Below the pieces are notes generated by a model. That model had not been told where the DNA came from, made no database searches, and saw only the letters and a list, made by a program, of their open reading frames with translations. From assembly GCF_033807575.1 (NCBI RefSeq), contig NC_084722.1, forward strand, positions 2,350,832 through 2,414,831: 64,000 nt of DNA, in the 5' to 3' direction. A program made the position numbers and the translations under genes. Of this stretch, positions 50,139 to 59,273 are shown piece by piece; the stretch's first letter is position 1, and each line of letters begins with the position of its first letter. Source of the stretch: Cydia pomonella (lineage: Eukaryota > Arthropoda > Insecta > Lepidoptera > Tortricidae).

Positions 50139-51837
50139 CGGCGCCTGCGCGCCCCGCCCCCGCCCCCGCCCCCGCCCCCGCCCACACTCACCCGCGCCGT
50201 CTGCTGAGCGCGCCCGCCCCGCCCACACCGGCCACACCGCCCACACAGGCGAGCATGCAGGCCCAGACTCTCCTGAGACACGCTTTCGACGCACCGTCGG
50301 AAAATGGCCCGGCCGACCGAATGGCCAATGGAGAAATTAAACAACATCAGGGTTGGAAGTGGCTATTGAGTCCGCGACGAGGCCGAAAGTCCCTCCTCCG
50401 CTCCATAACGGCGTCTGTTTAGCGACCATGTCGAGGCCAAAGGCCACTTATATACAGATAGAGTGATGTCTGTCAAGTTCACAATGAAATCGGAGGAAGA
50501 AATCGACTAATGAAGATGTAGAAAATAGTGAAGATTTCTGTAAAACTATAGTATTGGCTTCAGGCTTAAGTTAAAAGCGAACCGACCATCTGCTGTATAA
50601 ACAAAAACCTGATACGGAAGCTACTGTAAAACGCGGCATAAAACTTGTTGAAACACTATTTGAATTTTTGCTTGTGAATAAAAATGATTTGAGTGAACCT
50701 CACACCAATTTGAACGAAACAGAACTAAGGGTATAATTCCACCTATCGATTTTTTTTGTCCAATGTGCATTTTATCTCATTCTGCCATTAAGCAAAATGC
50801 GAGACGCAAATACACATTGGACCAAGATATTGAACAGATGGAACACGACCCAAAGCTCTAGATAAAAAAAATCAAAACCAGACAGTGGTTTATGTGATGC
50901 TGATAAAAATTTCACAAAGTAGAGCTTAATTACAGTCCTACGGAAGAATCTTAAATACTCAGATTTTTAACTTAAGGACTGAACGGATGGACTTAAGGAA
51001 TGAAACTATGGACGTTAAACTGACAGCCGTCCGAAGTAACATAGAAAAAGATTTTAAACTTTGACTACGCCAACCGGCTTGGCTTAATGTAAGATAGAAT
51101 ATGCTTCGAGCGTCACGGACGTTAAGTGACAGACTTTGTGAGTGTTATGGACAAGTGTAAATTTTAAAGTGTTAGGCGATTAAAGCAGGGAATATATATC
51201 GAGTTGTGGCAAGCTTTAAGTGTACGAGGAATCTGTGGACGCTTCTATAGTGTATATTATATTTATTACGTTTTGTCCATCGCTAGGGGCTTTGAAATTT
51301 TGTTGGTTATGTTCGATACGAATCGGTGTAATGTAAAGTTAGGTGCCCCGGCGTCAATGCCACTCCGTCTGTGGCACGAGATACAGCGGACCTGCGCTCC
51401 TACACCGCCGCTCCAATTGTATATTTTATATTTAAAAAGCTATAATATCGCTTGATTTTCATCATAGACAAGGAAAGGAACAAACGAAGAGGTACAAAAT
51501 GTAGGAATGTATTCGACAGCTGACCTAAATGATGCTGTGCGGTTGGTATTATGGGATAATTAGATTGTAAACTGTTAAGTTTCGAAATACTAACTAGTAT
51601 AGCGTCATGTAGAGTTAGCTGTCAATATTGTACATCAATATGTGCATACTCATTCCTTGTCTATGCTTTTTGCTAAAGTTAATTTTAACACCAGTTTGGT
51701 GTCATTATAGCTTATAGTGACTGACCAATATTAAATGTTACTGCGGATAACTAAGGTGTAATATCGGTCAGGTCGCAGGCGGCGGTGCAGGAGGCCCGGG
51801 CCGCGCCCAGGTCTTCCGTCGCCGGTCGCTGGTCGCC

Positions 51838-52115
51838 GGTGTCCGCGGGCGACCGGCGACCAGCGTGTACCGACTGGTGTACATGTCCGTGGGCGACCGG
51901 CGACCACCGTGTACCGACTGGTGTACATGGCCGTGGGCGACCGGCGACCACCGTGTACCGACTGGTGTACATGTCCGTGGGCGACCGGCGACCACCGTGT
52001 ACCGACTGGTGTACATGGCCGTGGGCGACCGGCGACCACCGTGTACCGACTGGTGTACATGTCCGTGGGCGACCGGCGACCACCGTGTACCGACCGGTGT
52101 ACATGTACGCGCAGA
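51838..52115 (+). repeat. 44-bp minisatellite in the 3'UTR, six units
   Basis: GTGTACCGAC recurs at 51865, 51909, 51953, 51997, 52041 and 52085, exactly 44 bp apart. Units alternate between ACATGTCCGTGGGCG and ACATGGCCGTGGGCG, a higher-order pattern. GC-rich, open in several frames on both strands by chance. Confidence 0.95.
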
Positions 52116-52479
52116 TTCCTCGCCGCTCCGGCCCTAGGGGCTCCCTGTACATAGCACCCGTATAGCGCGGCGCCGGCCCAATATACGTTTATAAATATTA
52201 GTACACGGTAATCGGTATAAACACGTCATCATGTATACATTCTGTGCATTTGTAATTATACTTAGGTAAGGTACGATAGAGATTTGTTTTCGTTAGCTAG
52301 GTCCGGCCCCCGCGGCCACATGCGGGGCCCCGCCGCCCGCGCCGGCCACCCGCGTGTGCACCCGCTGCCCGCGCCCGCACCGCCCGGCGGACCTGCTCGC
52401 CAGCTCTGGCCGACATCTTTTCTATACTATATTACAGATCTCCATGAACCTCGCTCGCGATATCTTACATTTAAGCAAA

Positions 52480-52745
52480 GTGAATTTGAAACAGGGGTGG
52501 ATTATCGGAGAAAACCTTATAGCCACAGTAAATTTACTGCCATCTTTCGACACATGACTTAAATTTTAACACGTTCACTGTCCGTGCGCCGTATATGGGT
52601 CACGGCAAGCCTCTATTACAAAGTCGTAAGGTTAACAATTCAGTTTGGGACAGCGTTCTAAAAGTTGTAATCATGTGTCGAAAGATGGCAGTAAATTTAC
52701 TATGGCTACAAAATTTTCTTTGACAATCAACCTCCATTTCAAATG
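52480..52745. repeat. Inverted pair of the 'GTAAATTTACTGCCATCTTTCG' repeat in the 3'UTR
   Basis: 52480-52560 (+) and 52660-52745 (-) share TAAATTTACTGCCATCTTTCGACACATGA-like sequence in opposite orientation, about 100 bp apart. Transcribed as part of the 3'UTR they could pair. Confidence 0.7.
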
Positions 52746-53491
52746 ATCTTTGAACTAAGCTAAAGTTAGTACATCTAACGGGTTTTAAACGTGACGCGAG
52801 CTGGTCGAATTTCATTGGCAATAGAAGGGATGCACGACCAGTTGGCAGTAGGTCCGCGAGGGTCGAGCTCTCGGAGTCGGCATCTGTTTTTAAAAGTGTC
52901 GCTTTGAGAGCCCCGGGACGCGACGACAGCATAAATCAAACCGAGCCCGTCGGATGCCGCCACCATTTATTATAATTTATACATTATTTTTGCAATTTAT
53001 AAATCGATTACATATACATTTTTTACAAATCCTGTTATTTCAGTAAGAGTTAACGTTTGTTTTTTAACCAAGGCACTATAGAAACACTTCTAATATTAAC
53101 AAGACTATGGGTAAATATCGACTTGAAATTGACTCGTTTACACTTTATAATTTTAGACAGACAGAATCAAATCAGTTTTACGTCGAGGATGAATGGAAGA
53201 CCTGATGAGAGGTCGAGTGTTATTGTTTTGTATGTTATTGTATACTAGGGTTTATTTGTATATAAGCGAGGTGGCGGGCCCGAGGGCCGGCGTGTTGTAA
53301 ATGTTTTATATTATGTAAAAACGACTGATTATATTAAAGTTCTGTTGGCGCCGGGCGGGCGCCGCGGCGCGCCCTGTCATTGTGATTTCTTTATAAATTG
53401 TAATATTAATAATGTAATTTAAGTAGCCGAAAGAAAAGATAATCCTTGTAAGTCCGAGTAAAGCGAAAACAAAGTTTTGGAGGACTCAATC

Positions 53492-53497
53492 AATAAA
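53492..53497 (+). terminator. Smr: Poly(A) signal AATAAA of Smr
   Basis: AATAAA in CAATCAATAAATATG, followed about 45 nt later by a GT-rich stretch (GTGCTGTGTTCTGTGTTCC). Likely the distal cleavage region around 53510-53520. Confidence 0.65.
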
Positions 53498-53519
53498 TAT
53501 GATGCAAATCGACGCTGGG

Positions 53520-54700
53520 TTTTATTTGATTTCGAAGTGCTGTGTTCTGTGTTCCTTGTTCTTCCTGGATGATGGCAAAGCCAAAAGAAAATGTTTTCGA
53601 TTGTAGCAGTCCGTGGGTCGGCTGCACCAACCGTCCGCCGCCGCTAAAATGTTCGCTATTTTTCGATGAGAATTTTCTAAGTTCACTGTTTAGTGACGTT
53701 GAAATCCATGAAGTGTATGGTGTACTTTTTTTATACTACGCCGGTGGTAAACAAGCATACAGCCCGCCTGACGGTAAGCAGTCCCTTGCCCTATGGACGC
53801 CAGCAACTTCAGAGCCCTATGCAAATTAGCCCTATGTATGTCCATGGGTGGGTTTCTATACATAATTAGGTAATAGTTATTTGTTTTACAAGGGGGTAAA
53901 GTTGTTGTTTAACCGCTTGTGCTAATATTGATACTCAAGCAAGCGAAAGATTCCAAAATTGAACCACGAGCATAGAAGTGGTATTTTGAGCGTTGCGAGA
54001 GATTAAACAAACTGCCTCCGAGTGAGATAACATTTTTCACCGAACCAACACAAGGAAAATACTAAATATGAGAAACTAAAAATAGCAAAATCAAAATGAA
54101 CGTAATAAAAAATAAATAATCCAAAATCATCATTTATAGATAAAAGTCAATTCTACCAGCTATGTTAGGTGTATGTTATAAGGAAACAACTTAAAATGTG
54201 CATCTGATTACTTTGCGTATAAAATGTAACTTTCTCATGAGTTTTTGAACATTACCAGTTGGTGTGGTGAAAATTAATGTATGTTCACCATAATACATTT
54301 TCTGCAGACTGGTATACCCCATCTAATATCAAAGTTCATTCACTTGACCATGAGTATTCCATCGTTATTCTATAAATACAAATCTTGGCTAGCTGACAAA
54401 TACGCATTTCAGACTGAACCTATATTAAATTTGTTGACGTTTGAGACTAGACTGGTTTCAGTGTAATTTAAGTAATTTTACATCTTAAAAATGCATATTG
54501 CATTGTGAAATTTTATTAATTTTATGTTCAAGTCGCCAATGTCAGAACCATATAGCGTTTCAAGTGTCCCTTTAGCAAGTGCACCAAATGCGTTCGATTC
54601 AAATTATTGAAAGATCTGAATAGAGTAGAGTACTACTAGCAAAAAAGAGGTGTTTGCCCATCAGTTCTTGAACAAAAATGAGCAGAAAAACTGTCTTTTA
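53520..54700. other. Intergenic region between Smr and the small ORF
   Basis: Contains a truncated 'ACTACGCCGGTGG' repeat (53727-53830). Otherwise AT-rich sequence with no recognised content. Confidence 0.55.
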
Positions 54701-54716
54701 AGTGATATATTCTATC

Positions 54717-54893
54717 ATGGAAAGAAGCGCCCGCTTTAGCTACAGCAATCCCAAAGAGCGCTCATGGACGGGAGTGACCGTGTTCTCGGCGTATCTGGTG
54801 CTGCTGATGGTGGAAATCTACATTGAGTTCTTCGAAAAACAGTCGTATCTGAGAGTATACGATTTGATATGTGGACTTGTGAGGAGCCAGTGA
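54717..54893 (+). CDS. Possible small membrane protein, 58 aa
   Basis: ORF starting MERSARFSYSNPKERSWTGV with one predicted membrane span (TVFSAYLVLLMVEIYIEFF), then EKQSYLRVYDLICGLVRSQ. The Met at 54717 (context ATCATGG) is preferred over one 15 nt upstream. The ORF is more GC-rich and codon-like than its AT-rich surroundings. An AATAAA lies at about 55238. I do not recognise the family. It could be a single-exon gene, a retrocopy, or chance. No promoter motif is convincing. Confidence 0.4.
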   Translation: MERSARFSYSNPKERSWTGVTVFSAYLVLLMVEIYIEFFEKQSYLRVYDLICGLVRSQ

Positions 54894-54899
54894 AATTTG

Positions 54900-56500
54900 T
54901 GGTTTTATAATTTGTATGAAAGTCTTGAGATATAAAAATTTACAATCTTTGTAGCATTTTTGGTTATTTTTTGACATCTTTATCCCATTGAACGCCATGA
55001 CTAATATAGTGTGGAAAAAATGAATGGGCAATGGATGGAAAGTGCCTTGAAACCTTAAATTGTCTCATTTTACTTAAAAGAAACAAAACAGCATTCAAAG
55101 TTATTTTACAATTCACTTGTCTCACCCTATTGTTGTGTACTAAATATTCGATTTTATGGATATTTTGTACGACAGACGAGTATAAGACCTAATGTTGGAG
55201 ATATTTTACCATTAACTGTATATACACTAGCTATTCGAATAAAATTGCGGGTGTTATTTTGGAATTTTTATTCGGTTCGACCCGGGCGAAACAAGAGAAT
55301 TACATACACATTACATTACACATACATTACATACACACACATACACACATACATATACATTATTACATTTCGATGCTAGTGAGGAAAGTGTATCGAACGA
55401 CGATTTTTGATACAGTTTAATAAATAAAAAAAATAAGAAAAGCAACAAGTAATTTTTTATGCATGTTCTATAAGACAGAAACAATTGTAAATATAAAAAC
55501 ATTGTACTATTATTACCGCAGTATAGTTATTTGCAATTATTTGTGTATTGTATATTTAAATTGTATAAAAAAAATATCGAATGTTGCCTTTGGAAACTTA
55601 AAACATGCTTCCAGTAAGAAAAAACGCGTTTATTTGACAGGCGTTTCGGCAGCTATTCCGTTCTATTCAGAAAACTTATTAAGAACAACTTTTCAATATT
55701 CAATATTAAAAAATAATCATGTTATAATGATGAAGAGGTAAGTAATAAAATATGAAATACTTATGTTTTTATTATTCTTACATTATCAGTGGGTTTTTAT
55801 GTTCATTATGACTTTCAAAGGAAACTAACATTAACACTCATCAATAAGTAGTCATAAATTGGAACAAGTATACATTTAAAAAAATTGGAAAAGTTTCCGC
55901 ATGCTCTGTTTAACATGTACGTAAAGTAGCACTTTTGTGAGCAAATGTATTAAGTTCTCGTTTGCCGGAACGCGGATCCACGTATGAAGAAACTATTTGA
56001 AAAAAATACTCGCGGCACATGAGAGGTTAAAATAGTTATTTACGATACAAGTGCGAGGCCCTTAGAGTCTAGGGATGTCACGAATATTCGCATTCGCATT
56101 AATATATACGAATATTCGCATCATTTTAATCAAATAAAGTGAATGTTTTGCGAATGCGAAAGTGCGCTGATCGTGTCGTGTCTTATCTCGGCGCGACTCA
56201 TGTATGGGCAGTGCGCGTAAACTGTTTTCAAGTAATGCATTTTGACCAGTAAACAGCATTTCTCAACACTTTAACATCCCATTCTAAGATAACATGTTTT
56301 TTGAACGGTCACGTCTGAAAATATCGATACGAATAAAGTGCCAAAAATATGTATACACGACTTTATTGCCCATATATTAAGGTACGCATACTCACAATGG
56401 CGGCACAACGTAGTAGACGGCAGCACTGTACTATAGCAATGTCAAGTTAAAGTTTTCGATGTTGCTCACAAGATGGCAGGCCCTCCAACACGCAAGGTCT
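54900..56500. other. Intergenic region between the small ORF and the Mdh2 3' end
   Basis: Contains a CA/TACA-rich microsatellite (55300-55365), GAATATTCGCATTCGC-type imperfect inverted motifs (56085-56160), a fragment of the 13866 MITE (56330-56390) and a reversed 'TCTGCCATCTTGTG' repeat (56440-56515). Remaining sequence unrecognised. Confidence 0.55.
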
Positions 56501-56520
56501 CTATATACAGTTTGTAACTA

Positions 56521-56778
56521 AATAAATATTATAGGACATTATTACACAAATTGACTAAGTCCTACAGTAAGCTCAATAAGGCTTGTGTTCAGGGTACTTA
56601 GACAACGATATATATAATATATAAATATTCATAAATACTTAAATACATAGAAAACACCCATGACTCAGGAACAAATATCCATGCTCATCACACAAATACA
56701 TGCCCTTACCAGGATTTGAACCCGGGACCATCAGCTTCGTAGGCAGGGTCACTACCCACTAGGCCAAACCGGTCGTCA
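56521..56778 (-). mobile_element. tRNA-derived SINE family B, full length
   Basis: Minus-oriented: head GACGACCGGTTTGGCCTAGT (56778 side), B box GGTTCAAATCC, tail at 56521 (AATAAATATTATAGGAC). Confidence 0.85.
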
Positions 56779-56854
56779 ACTGACTGATTTAACTGTCAAA
56801 CAAACGCTACAAATGGATTACCGATAATCTGTGACTCAAGGTAAATAAAACATA

Positions 56855-58061
56855 TATTAAAGTAGTAACTTTTATTACCACATCAGGCATTCAATATATT
56901 TACAAACACACATCCTCACGCAAACATGGTAACTTTGGCAATAGGCTACGTAATACCTCGACCACAATACTTGGTTGAATATTTCGATACTAAACACTAA
57001 AAACTTTAATTTCAAATCTTAAGGTATCGAAATAACTTTGCTCGAAATGCAGATGACAATACTAAGTTTATACCGGGGTTCGCTATTTACCACGCTACCA
57101 ATGGGCCAGACCGGATGCTGAGATGATTCAATACTGTCTTATGGTGTATAATTATAATTTATAACAATGACGGATATAAAATGATTAAAAAAGTTTTTTG
57201 GTAAAAAAAACTTGATAATAATTATTTAAATAAATATTTTAGTAACGGTTAACGGCGACACTTAAACAATAAACTTAAACTTAAATCGATTCTCCGCGCC
57301 TGGCCTTCTACTTAATAATAAATGTCATTGTAACCGGTTAAAATTATTATATTTAGGTATGAAGGTTAAGAAAATTTAACCCAATTCCAATATAATATCA
57401 CTGTCATAAGCGATCAGAGCATATCATAGCAGTAGGTTATACTCTAGCCGCATATAGGCCTTTTAAAAGGCATTGTATTTTGGGTCTTTAGACAAATCAA
57501 AATTTCATTTCGTTGACTTGGAATCCCTCATTATTAAATGGATTTTAAGTTTTTCACTTCTCATTCTCTTAAAAATGTCATTGAAGTCTCGTGTAAGCCA
57601 CATAAAATTGTTTATGCGGCCCGAGTACGATTTTCATTACTCCTGAACAAATACGGTAAAATAACCTAAAATATTGGAAATTTTTGTATATTTTCCTCGC
57701 AATAAAAAGTGAAAAGCAGAGTGTATAAACTCAGGCATACATGTCCATTTTTATCCTCGACTATATTGGTTCTCACTGCGCTCGGATCAATAAATTGCTT
57801 TGGATAAAAATGGATAGCTTTATGCCCTCGTTGTACAGTCAGCGTCAAATACTTTTTAGCTGTCATCGTGTCCAAATAGTTCGGTACACCATACTAAATA
57901 TATGGTGTACCGAACTATTTGGCTACTTTAGTTGCTACAAAATATTTGACGCTGACTGTACAATCTACTATTGCTATTTTGTTGTCGATCTGTCTTGTTA
58001 GTGCGGCTAGTTTTAAAATATTTGAACCGGTTCACAGTGACATCGAGTCGGCACTGCCCGT
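56855..58061 (-). other. Mdh2: Probable Mdh2 3'UTR
   Basis: On the minus strand the first canonical AATAAA after the Mdh2 stop that I found is at 56876-56871, giving a ~1.2-kb 3'UTR. It would contain the Tc1-like hairpin MITE (57836-57958). The extent is inferred from this signal only. Confidence 0.35.
57836..57958. mobile_element. Tc1/mariner-like MITE, copy 2, just after the Mdh2 stop
   Basis: Near-identical to 19646-19768 with the same CAGTCAGCGTCAAATA termini and TA flanks. It starts about 100 bp downstream of the Mdh2 stop codon. Confidence 0.85.
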
Positions 58062-58271
58062 CTACTTGTTGACGAACTTCTCGCCGGTGAGGATGTTCTT
58101 CTTGAGCTCGGGGATGGCCTCCTTGAGCAGCTGCTGCTCGTAGGCGTTGAGGGCGCCGTAGCCGAGGTTCTTGGCGACGCCGCCCTTGCCGAACACCACC
58201 GGGTTGGCGAAGTACGACGCCTCCGTCAGGTCGGACTTGATGTACGCGCATTCTACGACGTTGGATTCGCC
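58062..58271 (-). CDS. Mdh2: Malate dehydrogenase, mitochondrial: last coding exon
   Basis: Minus-strand translation GESNVVECAYIKSDLTEASY, FANPVVFGKGGVAKNLGYGA, LNAYEQQLLKEAIPELKKNI, LTGEKFVNK, TAG at 58064-58062. It matches the C-terminal ~70 residues of MDH2 (VVECxxxKSxxTExxYFxxPxxxGKxGxxKNLG ... IPELKxxIxxGExFV). The acceptor CCAG lies at 58275-58272. The enzyme interconverts malate and oxaloacetate with NAD in the mitochondrial matrix. It is convergent to Smr. Confidence 0.95.
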   Translation of the reverse strand, partial: GESNVVECAYIKSDLTEASYFANPVVFGKGGVAKNLGYGALNAYEQQLLKEAIPELKKNILTGEKFVNK

Positions 58272-58309
58272 CTGGTTTTCAACAAATTATATATTAGTTT
58301 GTAAGAAAT

Positions 58310-58553
58310 AAATAATAAATAAAGGGATATTCTTACACAAATTGACTAAGTCCCACGGTAAGCTCAAGAAGGCTTGTGTTGTGGGTACTCAGACAACGAT
58401 ATAATATAATATACAAACACATACACATGTATGACTCAGGAATAAATATCTGTGCTCATCACACAAATAAATTCCCTTACCGGGATTCGAACCCAGGACC
58501 ATCGGCTTCATAAGCAAAGTCACTACTCACTAGGCCAGACCAATCGTCAATAA
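58310..58553 (-). mobile_element. tRNA-derived SINE family B, diverged copy
   Basis: Minus-oriented: CCACGGTAAGCTCAAGAAGG, ACAACGATATAATATAATAT, GGATTCGAACCC (B box) and the head CTAGGCCAGACCAATCGTC. Confidence 0.8.
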
Positions 58554-58914
58554 ATGTTTTGTAAAATGCGATAGTAAGCTAACATTTCGTTGATGAAATA
58601 TACCTAGACCTAGATGCTAATTCATTGATTCTGTGGCGTGCTGCAAATCGACGAAATGTTTAACTTAGGGGCAGGTGACTGCGAAATGGGGAAAGTAAAG
58701 GGTGTGACCTCGCAAAAAGGGGGCGCTATTGTCACAGACGGCATATATACCGCTGTACTATAAATTGTTTGTTTAGCAGAATTTAAAAAGGTTGTTGTAG
58801 TTGTATTGGTTCGTTTGTCACAGAAATAAAAAACTATTCCATGCTTGAATTTAAACTAAATTCGTGTTTTCATGGGTCACTCAGTTGTCCATTATGTGGA
58901 AAGTTTCTGACATT

Positions 58915-59085
58915 TTTTTTAATATACTACGTCGGTGGCAAACTAGCATGCGGTCCGCCTGATGGTAAGCAGTCTCCGTAGCCTATGTACGCCTGCAACT
59001 CCAGAGGAGTTACATGCGCGTTGTTGACCTTAACACTCTGCGCCGCCGTTGAGCTCTGGCAACCTCACCGGCAGGAACACAAAAT
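58915..59085 (+). repeat. 'ACTACGTCGGTGG' family repeat
   Basis: AATATACTACGTCGGTGGC to CAACCTCACCGGCAGGAACA, aligned with the first half of 4818-5145. Confidence 0.75.
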
Positions 59086-59121
59086 TGAGAACAGACAAGC
59101 ATAGAGTAACTAGAGAGAGTT

Positions 59122-59273
59122 GACGACCTTTCTGGCCTGGTGGGTAGTAACCCTGCCTATGAAGCCGATGGTCCCGGGTTCAAATCCTGGTAAGGGCATT
59201 TATTCGTGTGATGAGCATGGGTATTTGTTCCTGAGTTATGGGTGTTTTCTATGTATTTAAGTATTTATATATT
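59122..59273 (+). mobile_element. SINE family B, 5' half of a split copy
   Basis: Starts ACGACCTTTCTGGCCTGGTG and has B box GGTTCAAATCC. It stops at TATTTATATATT, where the retrotransposon begins. Its continuation is at 63262 and then 63891. Confidence 0.85.

Larger units (their letters stand above)
50139..53515 (+). other. Smr: Smr 3'UTR, about 3.4 kb
   Basis: Starts with (CCCCGCC)n-like sequence (50155-50230), then AT-richer sequence. An internal AATAAA at about 50677 could give a short form. Contains a 44-bp minisatellite (51838-52115) and inverted copies of an interspersed repeat (52480-52745). Also present are a Pumilio-type TGTATATA (53257), Brd-box AGCTTTA (51212), GY-box GTCTTCC (51811) and K-box TGTGAT (53381) matches, which may be chance. 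Confidence 0.65.

Noticed and set aside
46491..48903. Very long open frames (~783 codons minus, ~789 codons plus) of repeated Thr/Pro/Arg or Val/Gly/Arg
   Set aside because: They arise because the 81-bp repeat unit is a multiple of three and lacks stops in those frames. The true Smr frame hits TAA right after each donor.
49600..49806. 68-codon plus-strand ORF after the 49060 exon
   Set aside because: Overlaps a decayed copy of that exon's end, has no splice sites, and ends in AT-rich intron.
51731..52165. ORFs of 80-130 codons on both strands over the 44-bp minisatellite
   Set aside because: Tandem repeat in a 3'UTR read in all frames; no start context or conserved domain.
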